Below, piece after piece: positions 17,592 to 26,700 of a stretch of DNA of 64,000 nucleotides. The position numbers and the translations under genes are program-made. Positions within the stretch are counted from its first letter, which is position 1. Every line of letters begins with the position of its first letter. Under the pieces are notes generated by a model, which did no database searches, was not told where the DNA came from, and saw nothing but the letters and a program-made list of their open reading frames with translations. The stretch comes from SZAS-103 sp038216155 (GTDB lineage Bacteria; Pseudomonadota; Gammaproteobacteria; Xanthomonadales; Xanthomonadaceae): assembly GCA_038216155.1 (NCBI GenBank), contig JBBQQH010000005.1:8748-72747 (forward strand), given 5' to 3'.

Positions 17592-19976
17592 TTAGTTGGT
17601 GCGCTGAGACACTTGCAGGATCTTCGGAGTGACGAAGATCAGCAACTCGGCCTTTGAACTGCTCTTGCTCTTGGTGCGGAACAGATTGCCCAGGAATGGC
17701 AGGTCGCCCAGCCACGGCACCTTGGTCAGGTCTTCGTTGTTCTTGAACTCGTACACGCCACCGATCACGACCGTCTGTCCAGAGTCCACCAGCACCGCTG
17801 TAGTGACCTGGCGCTTGGTGATCTGCGGCACGGCGCCGAAGTTCTGCACTTGCAGGAACGACTTCAGCTCGTCCTTGGTGACATCCAGCGACATGAACAC
17901 TCGACCGTCGTTGGTGATAGTTGGCGTGACCTTGAGTTGCAGCAGTACTTCCTTGAACTGGACGTTCGGAGTTGCCGCTGCACCCGCACCGCCGCCGGTG
18001 ATCGTGATGTAACCGATCTCGTCGCCTTGCTTGATGATCGCTTCCTTCTGGTTGCTAGTGATCACCCGCGGATTGGAGATCACTTCGCCACGACCTTCGG
18101 TCTGCATTGCGGTCAGTTCAAGATCCAACGCGTGGCCCCCACGCAGAATGCTCAGGGCCAGGCTGCCTGCAGAATTTGCGATCGGCAAGTTGACATTGAG
18201 TCCGTGGGCGATTGAGGGCACCAGCAGTTGAGCGACGGTTGGCACCGGTCGGACTATCGCATTCGGATCGGTGCCGGCCCCGATGGCTGCAGCCACTGCG
18301 GCCCGATAGGCTTCGGCAGCCGTCGCATTTCTGAGATTGTTCGCGCCAATCAGATTGTTGTTCGCAATATTGGTCGATGTAACTGAGTTCTGCGTTGCAA
18401 GAGCGCTTTCGCGGTCCGTGCCGAAGGTTGTCAACGTCTTCGATCCATCATTGAATCCGTTGATACCGAGGCGTGCGCCAATATCCCGAGCGAAACTCTC
18501 GTTTGCAATAACAATTCGAGCCTCAATCAACACCTGATCGACCGGACGATCCAACAACTTCACCAGCGCCTTGATCTCCTCGACCTTTTTCGGAATGTCG
18601 ACCAATAGCAGCGTATTGCTGCGTCGGTCGAAACTTATGCTGCCGCGCGAGGACAGGAAACCTCGATCCTGGTTTGCGCCGCTACCACCACCGCCTGCAC
18701 TCGAGGTCTTGCTCTCCTCTGTCAGCAACTTGGCAATGTCTTCCGCATTGGCATAATTGACCGGAATGTATTCAGACACCGTCTCTGCACGCTGGTCGAT
18801 TGCGATCCGCGCATCCTCTCGGGCCTGCTCGTAATCGGCGATTTCCTTCTGCGGCGCGACCCAGATCACGTCGCCATCGCGGCGCTTGTCCAGACCCTTG
18901 GCGCGCAGCACGATGTCTAACGCCTGATCCCACGGCACGTTGATCAGGCGCAGGGTCACATTTCCCTGCACCGTATCGGCCGCGACCACATTGAGGTTGG
19001 ATTCCTCCGCAATCAACTGCAGTACCGTGCGCACCGGCACATCCTGGAAGTTGAAGGTGGCCGGTTTGCCCTTGTACACCGGCTTGTCGTTAAGCCCGCC
19101 CACGCCTCGCGCCGCCCGGTCAGCCGTCATCGACTTCTTCGGCGTGATTTCGACCACATATTCGTTGCCGGTCTGATATGCCATCGAGTCGAAACCGCCG
19201 CTGGTATTGATCGTCAGACGCGTACCGCCAGCCTGTGGACGTGAATCGATCGACTGCACCGGAGTTGCGAAATCGACCACATTGATGCTCTTGCCCAGAT
19301 TCGTCGGCAGCATCGCGTTGCCGACATCGACCATCACCCGCGAGCCTTCCGTATGCATATTTGCCGCAGCGCCAGGGCCGCTGAAACGCAGTACGACGCG
19401 ACCAGAGCCATTGGTGCCACGACGAAAATCGATGTTGGATACGCTTAACGCGCCAGCCACCCGGCGCGACGGGTCCATGCTGTTTGCCATGACCGGGCCG
19501 CGCACTGCAGCGGCGGTCATGGGAGCGCCTGCCATCGGGGCGGCCGCAGCGCTGGCACCGCCACTGTTGGCGACCGAGAGCACCAGTCGGTTGCCCTCTA
19601 TGCGCGATTCGTAGGCGGCGGGTCGGAACAAATCGACTACTACGCGTGTGCGACCGTTGGCCTCGGCAGCAGAAACGGCACTGGCAGAGCCGTTGCCGAC
19701 CACGACCCTGCGGGCGGCCATGCCGTCCTTGGTATCGGGCAGGTCGATCGCAATGCGCGGTGGATTGTCGGTGGTGAACACCTGCGCGTCCGCGATCGGA
19801 TCGGCGAACTGCAAGGTGATATCCACCCCGCCGTTGGCGCCTGGCGCGTGACTGACACTTTGCAGGACATTCGTCGCGAATGCGGGGAATGCGCTGCAGA
19901 GCAGCAAGGCACCCAGGCCCAGTGCCGTGCCGCGCGACCGGCCAACCCGGCGAGTGACGTTGTATGCGCTCATCAT
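17592..19976 (-). CDS. pilQ: Type IV pilus secretin PilQ
   Basis: 794 residues; PilQ is usually about 700-770. A signal peptide ends near FPAFA, followed by two AMIN domains (~residues 35-270), an STN/N0 segment (FNFQDVPVRTVLQLIAEES), an N1-like domain and the secretin core (GRGEVISNPRVITSNQKEAI; VPWLGDLPFLGNLF). It forms the outer-membrane channel through which the pilus is extruded. A Gly/Ser-rich loop (TSSAGGGGSGANQDRG) and an Asn/Ala-rich insert (~560-620) account for the extra length. It is the last gene of pilMNOPQ, followed by a strong terminator; no aroK/aroB genes follow it. Confidence 0.97.
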   Translation of the reverse strand: MMSAYNVTRRVGRSRGTALGLGALLLCSAFPAFATNVLQSVSHAPGANGGVDITLQFADPIADAQVFTTDNPPRIAIDLPDTKDGMAARRVVVGNGSASAVSAAEANGRTRVVVDLFRPAAYESRIEGNRLVLSVANSGGASAAAAPMAGAPMTAAAVRGPVMANSMDPSRRVAGALSVSNIDFRRGTNGSGRVVLRFSGPGAAANMHTEGSRVMVDVGNAMLPTNLGKSINVVDFATPVQSIDSRPQAGGTRLTINTSGGFDSMAYQTGNEYVVEITPKKSMTADRAARGVGGLNDKPVYKGKPATFNFQDVPVRTVLQLIAEESNLNVVAADTVQGNVTLRLINVPWDQALDIVLRAKGLDKRRDGDVIWVAPQKEIADYEQAREDARIAIDQRAETVSEYIPVNYANAEDIAKLLTEESKTSSAGGGGSGANQDRGFLSSRGSISFDRRSNTLLLVDIPKKVEEIKALVKLLDRPVDQVLIEARIVIANESFARDIGARLGINGFNDGSKTLTTFGTDRESALATQNSVTSTNIANNNLIGANNLRNATAAEAYRAAVAAAIGAGTDPNAIVRPVPTVAQLLVPSIAHGLNVNLPIANSAGSLALSILRGGHALDLELTAMQTEGRGEVISNPRVITSNQKEAIIKQGDEIGYITITGGGAGAAATPNVQFKEVLLQLKVTPTITNDGRVFMSLDVTKDELKSFLQVQNFGAVPQITKRQVTTAVLVDSGQTVVIGGVYEFKNNEDLTKVPWLGDLPFLGNLFRTKSKSSSKAELLIFVTPKILQVSQRTN

Positions 19977-19989
19977 TGCTATCCCCTAA

Positions 19990-20526
19990 TCATTGATTTT
20001 CTAGAGCGATGGAAGCCGGGCGTTCGATCCATCCGCCAGCTCCATCGGGCACCAGCTCGGTGATGACGATCTTGTCGGGTTCCACTGCAGTGACCTTGCC
20101 TTCGTTCTCGCCCAAATAGGTCCCCGGCGTGATCCGATGGGTAACCTTGTCGGGCGTCATCACCAGGCCTACCAGATGCCCTTGTCCACCCAGCGTTCCG
20201 ACCATGTCCAGGCTGTCCAGCGGGAACGCCTCCATGGGCTGCCTGCGACGATCCGGATCCGGACGCGGACCCGAGGTGGCGCTGCGCGAGTCGACCGGCG
20301 GCGCGAACGGATCACGCAGGCCTTGGTCGTTGTAAGCGAACGTCTCGAACTGCTGCATCACAGGAATTGGATCCAGCGGCGGTGCGGGCTTGGCCTTTTC
20401 GGCGGCAACCCAGGTCTCCAGGTTGTCGGGATCGCTGGAAGTCACCCCTCTGCCGCACCCTGCAAGCGAAGCCAGCGCAGCTGCAATCACCATCCAGCGC
20501 ATTGCGGAATGTGTACTCGCACTCAT
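19990..20526 (-). CDS. pilP: Type IV pilus assembly lipoprotein PilP
   Basis: 178 residues from ATG 20526. A lipobox (LASLAGC) marks a lipoprotein, followed by FAYNDQGLRDPFAPP and a small beta domain (VGTLGGQGHLVGLVMTPDKV; VTAVEPDKIVITELVPDGAGGW), as in PilP. It links the inner-membrane PilN/PilO pair to the secretin PilQ. The ORF extends to an earlier ATG at 20589 inside pilO, but the start at 20526, one base after the pilO stop, gives the proper signal. Pairing with pilQ downstream supports the call. Confidence 0.95.
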   Translation of the reverse strand: MSASTHSAMRWMVIAAALASLAGCGRGVTSSDPDNLETWVAAEKAKPAPPLDPIPVMQQFETFAYNDQGLRDPFAPPVDSRSATSGPRPDPDRRRQPMEAFPLDSLDMVGTLGGQGHLVGLVMTPDKVTHRITPGTYLGENEGKVTAVEPDKIVITELVPDGAGGWIERPASIALENQ

Positions 20527-20527
20527 C

Positions 20528-21208
20528 TCATTTCGCTCCGGTTGGGGCGGGCGCGGCTGTCGTCGCGCCATCGGGTGCCGCCGCCGCATCCGCCGCCGCC
20601 GCTTCGTCTTCGTCGAGATAGCGATACGTCCGCACCGTGCCCTCCAAAGTCAGGCTGCCATTGGGGCCGATTTCGCCGGACTTCTCAGTCGGCTTCAGCG
20701 AAATGTTGTGCATGGTAAGGATCACCACTCGCGGCAACGACGCCACGCCACTCATGAAAGCTCCAAACTGGTGGTAGGTGCCTACCATGCGCAAATTGAT
20801 CGGCTTCTCGGCGTAAAACTCCTTGGGCTCTTCCGGACCAGGCTGGAACAACTCGTTGTTGATACCGGTCGCCAGCGCGGTTTGAGAAATATCCACGATC
20901 AGGTCGGGCATCTCGGTCTTGCCAGGCAATTGCCGCAGCATCTGCTGCAGCATGTCCTGCATCTGTGCCAACTGGATGATCAGCGGCTGCAGGTTGGCGG
21001 CACGGCCTTGCTTGGTGGTGAAATCAGAACGTAGCGAAAGCTCGGTATGTTCCAGGCCATCCAAGGTTTCGCGCTGATCCTTGACCCAGACCCAATAGAT
21101 CAGGAACAGAATGAGCCCGGCCAGCACCGCGCAAACGCCCAGCTGCCAGCCAAGTGGCCACGACCCGGCATTTCCGAAGTCCCGCAGGTCGACTTTTTTC
21201 TTGCTCAT
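20528..21208 (-). CDS. pilO: Type IV pilus inner membrane protein PilO
   Basis: 226 residues. A short cytoplasmic N-terminus (MSKKKVDLRDFGNAGSWP), one membrane helix (LGVCAVLAGLILFLIYWVWV), a coiled coil (~50-100) and a ferredoxin-like periplasmic domain ending in an Ala/Pro-rich tail. PilO dimerises with PilN to align the pilus machine across the periplasm. It overlaps pilN by four bases (ATGA). The tail (AAAADAAAAPDGATTAAPAP) is low complexity. Confidence 0.95.
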   Translation of the reverse strand: MSKKKVDLRDFGNAGSWPLGWQLGVCAVLAGLILFLIYWVWVKDQRETLDGLEHTELSLRSDFTTKQGRAANLQPLIIQLAQMQDMLQQMLRQLPGKTEMPDLIVDISQTALATGINNELFQPGPEEPKEFYAEKPINLRMVGTYHQFGAFMSGVASLPRVVILTMHNISLKPTEKSGEIGPNGSLTLEGTVRTYRYLDEDEAAAADAAAAPDGATTAAPAPTGAK

Positions 21209-21828
21209 GGCGTCGAACCTCCAGCGGCGGGTTGATCCGGCGCATCAAGAGCTGGCAACGGATTACCGTTTGCATCCTTCGGCGCGCCGGGCTTGGTCAA
21301 GGTCAGCGTAAGGTTGAATTCATACGGCAAGGTCTTGTCGGTGCCCTTGGCCTCGATCACCGACAGGTCAGGGTTGGTCATCCAGCCTGATCCCTCGATA
21401 TTGCGCATGTAGGCACTGACCCGGGCGTTGGATTGCGACTGCCCGGTCAGGGTCAGTTGTTCGCCGTTTTGCTGGATCGCTGTCAAGCGCACGCCTTCGG
21501 GTATGGTCCGGACCAGTTCGTCGAACAGATGCACCATTTGCGCACGATTGGCCTGCAATTGCTCGATCACTTCCTTGCGGCGCAGCAGCTTGTCTTTCTT
21601 GGCATCGAGCTCGTCGATCTGAGCAATCTGCTTGTCGAGTTCGGCAATCTGCGCGGTCAGGTAAGCGTTGCGCGCGTTCTGGCCATCGATTTGCCTACTG
21701 TAGAAAAAGACCATCAACACGCCAAGCACCAAGGCGCCGATACCGGCAAACCCCAGCAGGATGTAGAACTCGCGTTGGCGCTGTGCGCGGCGCTCGGCGC
21801 GCCACGGCAGGAGATTGACCTTGGCCAT
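21205..21828 (-). CDS. pilN: Type IV pilus inner membrane protein PilN
   Basis: 207 residues from ATG 21828. The N-terminal MAKVNLLPWRAERRAQRQ is the conserved PilM-binding peptide of PilN, followed by one membrane helix (LLGFAGIGALVLGVLMVFFY), a coiled coil and a periplasmic domain with IPEGVRLTAIQQNGEQLTLT. The ATG abuts the pilM stop and the stop overlaps pilO. The track frame runs back to 22005 within pilM, but only the 21828 start gives the conserved peptide at the N-terminus. Confidence 0.96.
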   Translation of the reverse strand: MAKVNLLPWRAERRAQRQREFYILLGFAGIGALVLGVLMVFFYSRQIDGQNARNAYLTAQIAELDKQIAQIDELDAKKDKLLRRKEVIEQLQANRAQMVHLFDELVRTIPEGVRLTAIQQNGEQLTLTGQSQSNARVSAYMRNIEGSGWMTNPDLSVIEAKGTDKTLPYEFNLTLTLTKPGAPKDANGNPLPALDAPDQPAAGGSTP

Positions 21829-22886
21829 CAGTCGAAACTCCTCAAGGCTAGTCCGCAGGCGATCATCAGCGCCGGGGCGTCCTGCGCAAGCGCATTGGCC
21901 TGCACGCGACCGCCCAGCGACATGTTGGCCAACGGGTTGGCGATCATTGTCGGCACACCGAGCTGCTCCTCGATCATCGCCGACATCCCAGCGATCGAGG
22001 CGCAACCGCCGGCCAACACGATTTGGTCGACGCGATTGAACTCGCTCCCGGCGTAGAAGAACTGCAACAGGCGCGAAACCTGCTGGACCATCGATTCCAT
22101 GAACGGCTCCAGCACTTCGACCTCGTAGCTTTCCGGCAGCCCGCCTTGGCGCTTGGCCAGACCGGCTTCCTCGTAGTTCAGGCCGTAGCGGCGCATCACC
22201 TCGTCGGTGAGTTGCTTGCCGCCGAAACTCTGCTCGCGGGTGTAGATACTGCGCTGGTCGCGCAGGACATTGAGCGTGGTCACCGTGGCACCCACGTCAA
22301 CCAGCGCCACCAGTCCGTCCTTCGGCACCGACAATTGGTCGGCGATCATGCGGAAGGCGTTTTCCATTGCGAACGCCTCGACATCCATCACCCGCGCGCT
22401 CAGGCCACCCATCTCCAGCGCGGATTGACGCAGTTCCACGTTCTCCGAGCGCGAGGCCACCAGCAGCACCTGCAGCACTTCGGGGTTACCGGGCATCGGC
22501 CCAAGCACCTCGAAGTCCATGCTGACTTCGTCGATCGGGTACGGGATGTACTGAGCGGCCTCGTACTGGATTTGATCCTCCAGCGCGTCCTCGTCGAGGT
22601 TGGACGGCATCGTGATCACCTTCGTGATCACCGCCGAACCCGCGACTGCGGCCGCCGCGTGCTTGGCACGGGTGCCCGAGCGGCTGACAGCGCGCTTAAT
22701 GGCGTCGCCAATGGCTTCGACTTCGACGATCGACTTCTCGACCACCGCATTCGACGGCAACGGCTCAACCGCATAGTGCTCGACCCGATAGCGGCCGCCG
22801 CTCAAACTGAGCTGCAGCAACTTGACCGCAGTCGAGCTGATGTCCACGCCGATCAACGGCGGATTGCTACTTTCGAAGAGACCCAC
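21828..22886 (-). CDS. pilM: Type IV pilus assembly ATPase-like protein PilM
   Basis: 352 residues. The start is taken as GTG 22886 because a strong ribosome site (GGGAGGGGAG, 22891-22900) precedes it and the protein then begins VGLFESSNPPLIGVDISSTA, as usual for PilM; an in-frame ATG at 22910 is less well placed. The actin/FtsA-like fold shows the phosphate-1 segment IGVDISSTAVKL, VALVDVGATVTTLNVL (phosphate 2) and IVLAGGCASIAGM (adenosine). PilM is a cytoplasmic protein that binds the N-terminus of PilN. First gene of the pil operon. Confidence 0.95.
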   Translation of the reverse strand: MGLFESSNPPLIGVDISSTAVKLLQLSLSGGRYRVEHYAVEPLPSNAVVEKSIVEVEAIGDAIKRAVSRSGTRAKHAAAAVAGSAVITKVITMPSNLDEDALEDQIQYEAAQYIPYPIDEVSMDFEVLGPMPGNPEVLQVLLVASRSENVELRQSALEMGGLSARVMDVEAFAMENAFRMIADQLSVPKDGLVALVDVGATVTTLNVLRDQRSIYTREQSFGGKQLTDEVMRRYGLNYEEAGLAKRQGGLPESYEVEVLEPFMESMVQQVSRLLQFFYAGSEFNRVDQIVLAGGCASIAGMSAMIEEQLGVPTMIANPLANMSLGGRVQANALAQDAPALMIACGLALRSFD

Positions 22887-22940
22887 AGTTTCTCCCCTCC
22901 CGGCGGGCATTTACGATCAATACATGCGTCGCAGGATTCA

Positions 22941-22970
22941 ATTAAATAACGATTTTTTACGAAATAGCAA
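22941..22970 (-). promoter_or_regulatory. Candidate promoter of pilMNOPQ
   Basis: In the AT-rich stretch between pilM and mrcA, minus-strand TTGCTA (22970-22965) and TTTAAT (22946-22941) are spaced by 18 bases. Transcription would begin near 22934, about 50 bases before the GTG of pilM. Confidence 0.45.
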
Positions 22971-23088
22971 CAGGCACGGCAAAAAAAGTTGTTTTGGCCA
23001 TTCCGTCGGCCTAGCGCGTTGCGGTCCCCGCTCCCCCTGCCGCCGGTCCCCAGGAAACCAACCGCGTGTCGGTTTCCCCAGCACGCTC

Positions 23089-23094
23089 TATACT
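23089..23094 (+). promoter_or_regulatory. Candidate -10 element of mrcA
   Basis: TATACT lies about 40 bases before the mrcA start. No good -35 is seen 16-18 bases upstream, so only the -10 is supported. Confidence 0.4.
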
Positions 23095-23133
23095 CCTTCT
23101 TCCTGCCGACTGTAAACCATTGGGGCGTCGTGG

Positions 23134-25680
23134 ATGGCAATAATTTTTCGCTGGCTGCGCCGTCTGGTGCTTGCTGGACTGGTGCTGCTGGTGTTGGCTG
23201 TGGCCGGTTTGGGCGTGTTGTACTGGCTGATAGTACCCGGTCTTCCGGACGTGGCAGGCTTGCGCGACGTCGATTTGCAGATGCCCCTCAACGTCTTTTC
23301 ACGCGAAGGCAAGTTGATTGCCCAATTCGGTGAAACGCGACGTTATCCGGTCACCATCTCACAGGTGCCGATGCAACTGCGCCAAGCGGTGATTGCGATC
23401 GAGGATGCGCGATTTTACGAACATCCCGGCGTCGACTGGCGCGGCGTCAGCCGCGCGGTCTGGCTGCTGGCTACCACCAAGGACAAGCGCGTTCCAGGCG
23501 GTAGCACCATCACCCAGCAGGTGGCGCGCCAGTTCTTCCTGAGCACTGAATATTCGTACTCGCGCAAGCTTCGCGAAATGGCGCTGGCGCTGAAGATCGA
23601 GCGTGAATTGTCCAAGGATGAAATCCTCGCGCTGTATCTCAACAAGAGCTTTTTTGGCAATCGCGCCTACGGCGTCGCTGCCGCAGCCGAGTATTACTAC
23701 GGCAAGAAGCTTGAGCAGTTAACCTTGTCCGAGGCCGCCTCGTTGGCGGCGATCCCGAAGTTCCCCTCCAGCGGCAATCCGCTGTCCAATCCAGAGCGCT
23801 CGTTGGAACGCCGCAACTACGTGTTGCTGCGGATGGCCGAGCTGCATTTCATCAGCCCCGCGCAACGCGATGCAGCGCAGGCCGACCCCAATCACGCCTC
23901 GCCGCACGAACCAAAGATCGAGGTGGAGGCGCCATATGTGGCGGAAATGGTGCGTCAGGCGATGATCGATCGTTACGGCAGCGATGCGCTGACTAGCGGT
24001 TTTCGCGTATTCACCACGATCGACAGCGTCAAGCAGGCTGATGCCAACCACGCGCTGCGCAATGGGTTGCTGGTTTACGACCGACGCCACGGCTATCGCG
24101 GCGTGGAAGCCAAGTTTGCCGAGATCACCACCGAAACCGACCCGACCATGCTCGCCAAGCGGGTGCGCGAGCGCGGCGTGCTCGGCGAGCTGATTCCCGC
24201 GCTGGTGATGGCGGTGGAGGACAAGCAAGCGGACGTGTTGTTGGGCGACGGCAGGCACACCGCGCTGGATCTGGAAGCGGTGCGCTGGGCTGTTCACGCC
24301 GGCAAGCCGGCAAAGGTTGGCAGTGTGCTTGCGCGCGGCGATTTCATCCGCCTGCTGCCAGTCGCGGACAAGCCGGGGCAATACCAGCTCAGCCAGTTAC
24401 CGAAGGCGCAGGCCGCGTTGGTGTCGCTGGAACCTGAGGACGGCGCCTTGCGCGCGCTGGTGGGCGGCTTCAGTTTTTCCAGCAGCAAGTTCAATCGCGC
24501 GGTGCAGTCGTTGCGCCAACCCGGATCGAGCTTCAAGCCATTCATCTACTCGGCTGCGTTCGAGCGCGGTTTCACGCCGGCCTCGATCGTGCTGGATGCG
24601 CCGGTGATGTTTCGTGATCGCGCTGGCCACGTCTGGCGACCGCAAAACGACAGCGGCAACTTCGTCGGCCCGATCCGCCTGCGCGAAGCACTTGTTCATT
24701 CGCGTAATCTGGTCTCGGTGCGCCTGCTGGATGCGATCGGCGTCGATTTCGCCTGGCACTACGTGCAGGCGTTCGGCTTCAGCCCGCAAAGCATTCCGCA
24801 GAACCTGTCGATGTCGCTGGGCACCGCATCGGTGCCACCGCTGGCGATCGCGCGCGGCTATTCGGTGTTCACCAATGGCGGCTATCTGATCCAGCCGTAT
24901 TTCATCGACCGGGTGCTCGATCGCGATGGCATCACCATTGCCCGCGCGCATCCGGCGCGTGCTTGCGACAACTGCGTGGAACGCGCCCAGCAGGAAACCG
25001 TCGCCTCGACCTTAGTCGATGGCTTCGACTTGGGCCCGACGGGTGACGCGCTGCTGGCTCCGTTGCCCGCAGATTCCGCAGTTGCCAATGGCGCCGCGGC
25101 AACAGCTGAAGCGCTGCCGCCTGCACCAGCACCAGCACCCGAGATCAAACCGTACGACCCGGATTTTGTCGGCCCGCCCAGCGTGTTTCCGGCCAATCGC
25201 GCAATCGATGGGCGTAATGCATTCCTGATCGAGTCGCTGATGAAAGACGTGATCAAGCGCGGCACCGGCATGGCGGCCAAAGTGCTTGATCGCGAGGATA
25301 TCGGCGGCAAGACCGGCACCACCAACGATCACCGCGACGCGTGGTTCTCAGGCTTCGGCGGCCATCTGGTGACCACGGTCTGGGTCGGCATGGACGATTT
25401 CTCGACGCTCGGATACGGCGAATATGGTGCGCGTGCGGCGCTGCCGATCTGGATCGACTACATGCGCGCCGCCCTCACCGACGTGCCGTTGCGGGCGATC
25501 GAACCGCCACCGGGCGTGGTCACCGTGAGCATCGATCCGGGCAGCGGCCGACTGTTGCCCGACGGCACGCCCGGCGCGATGACCGAGTTTTTCAAGGCCG
25601 AAGACCTCACGCGCGCGGAAACCTCGACTGCGCAATATGGCGCGGACACCAAACCCGAGGAATCGTTCGACATTTTCTGA
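23134..25680 (+). CDS. mrcA: Penicillin-binding protein 1A (bifunctional transglycosylase/transpeptidase)
   Basis: 848 residues. One N-terminal membrane helix (LVLAGLVLLVLAVAGLGVLYWL) is followed by the glycosyltransferase domain (EDARFYEHPGVDWRG, GGSTITQQVARQFFL, KIERELSKDEILALYLNK) and an OB-like insert. The transpeptidase domain has all three active-site motifs: QPGSSFKPF, SRN and KTGTTND. The enzyme polymerises and cross-links peptidoglycan in the periplasm. An Ala/Pro linker (~residues 650-680) is low complexity. Its position divergent from pilM is the common arrangement in gammaproteobacteria. Confidence 0.97.
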   Translation: MAIIFRWLRRLVLAGLVLLVLAVAGLGVLYWLIVPGLPDVAGLRDVDLQMPLNVFSREGKLIAQFGETRRYPVTISQVPMQLRQAVIAIEDARFYEHPGVDWRGVSRAVWLLATTKDKRVPGGSTITQQVARQFFLSTEYSYSRKLREMALALKIERELSKDEILALYLNKSFFGNRAYGVAAAAEYYYGKKLEQLTLSEAASLAAIPKFPSSGNPLSNPERSLERRNYVLLRMAELHFISPAQRDAAQADPNHASPHEPKIEVEAPYVAEMVRQAMIDRYGSDALTSGFRVFTTIDSVKQADANHALRNGLLVYDRRHGYRGVEAKFAEITTETDPTMLAKRVRERGVLGELIPALVMAVEDKQADVLLGDGRHTALDLEAVRWAVHAGKPAKVGSVLARGDFIRLLPVADKPGQYQLSQLPKAQAALVSLEPEDGALRALVGGFSFSSSKFNRAVQSLRQPGSSFKPFIYSAAFERGFTPASIVLDAPVMFRDRAGHVWRPQNDSGNFVGPIRLREALVHSRNLVSVRLLDAIGVDFAWHYVQAFGFSPQSIPQNLSMSLGTASVPPLAIARGYSVFTNGGYLIQPYFIDRVLDRDGITIARAHPARACDNCVERAQQETVASTLVDGFDLGPTGDALLAPLPADSAVANGAAATAEALPPAPAPAPEIKPYDPDFVGPPSVFPANRAIDGRNAFLIESLMKDVIKRGTGMAAKVLDREDIGGKTGTTNDHRDAWFSGFGGHLVTTVWVGMDDFSTLGYGEYGARAALPIWIDYMRAALTDVPLRAIEPPPGVVTVSIDPGSGRLLPDGTPGAMTEFFKAEDLTRAETSTAQYGADTKPEESFDIF

Positions 25681-25894
25681 CTCGATTGCGGCGTGATCCT
25701 GCTCGATTGTATTTTTATTGCACGCCCCCCGAACCGCGGCCGGGCTTGCGCTAGCTGCTTGGCAGGCGCAGCTTCTTGTCGTCGGCGCTTGCCGCTGCGA
25801 GGCGGTCTGCTATCGTTGGATCGCCGGAAGGAACTTCCCTGTGTTTCGGCTGCGGTTCGCCCTGACGTCCGCAAGTGCTGATCCGGAGGCCGCG

Positions 25895-26569
25895 ATGCGA
25901 CACGCCCGGCAACACGCTGTCACCCATGTGCAAACGCTTACTCGCGAGCGTCGCCAGCGCCTGGCGATCGAAGCCGCTCGGTTAATGAGCGAGGACGGCA
26001 TTCGCGATTTCCATCAGGCCAAGCTCAAGGCCGCGCAGCGGCTCGGCATCCTGGACGATCTATCACTGCCGCGTAACTGCGAGATAGAGCAGGCACTGCG
26101 CGATTACCAGCGACTATTTTGTGCCGACTCACAGCCGGCGTTACTGCGCGTGCGTCGCGAAGCCGCCGCGCGTGCAATGCATTTTTTCGCGCAATTCACG
26201 CCGCGACTGGTCGGCAGCGTGCTGGATGGTACCGCCGACGCGCACTCCCCGGTCTGCATGCACCTGCACACCGATCAGCCCGATGGCGTGGGCGAATTCC
26301 TGCGCGAGCAGGGCATTCCGGCCGAGACAGGAAGCCGACATCTATGGATTGATCGCGAGCGCGAAGCCGAAGTGCCGGTGTGGCTGTTCAGCGCCGAAGA
26401 TTTGTCGTTCGACCTGACTGTGTTGCCGCACGATGCGCTGCGTCAGGCGCCGCTGGATCGCAGCGGCAACCGACCCATGCGGCGGGCGTCACGGGTGGCT
26501 CTGCGCGCGATGCTGGAACCCGAGAGCCGCAAACTTGACGTGCTCGATCCACATCGGCGCCAAGCCTAG
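25895..26569 (+). CDS. Conserved hypothetical protein (nucleotide/degradation role not established)
   Basis: 224 residues from ATG 25895, chosen because GGAGG (25884-25888) lies six bases upstream; the frame is open for another 59 codons without a better start. No signal peptide or membrane helix. Notable stretches are RLAIEAARLMSEDGIRDFHQAK, QALRDYQRLFC and the His/Asp-rich CMHLHTDQPDGVGEFLREQGIP. I recognise this as a protein widely found next to mrcA in xanthomonads, but I know of no established function. It may be co-transcribed with mrcA, although 214 bases separate them. Confidence 0.7.
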   Translation: MRHARQHAVTHVQTLTRERRQRLAIEAARLMSEDGIRDFHQAKLKAAQRLGILDDLSLPRNCEIEQALRDYQRLFCADSQPALLRVRREAAARAMHFFAQFTPRLVGSVLDGTADAHSPVCMHLHTDQPDGVGEFLREQGIPAETGSRHLWIDREREAEVPVWLFSAEDLSFDLTVLPHDALRQAPLDRSGNRPMRRASRVALRAMLEPESRKLDVLDPHRRQA

Positions 26570-26700
26570 CGATGTGCACGCATGGGCGCGCCGAGGGCCA
26601 CTGGCGTTGAGACCGGGCCGTACTGGCGGCAGGCACCCGTGTCGACTGGAATAGAAGTCGCACAAACTGGCGTTAAATCGGATACGCCGTAACTTCGAGA

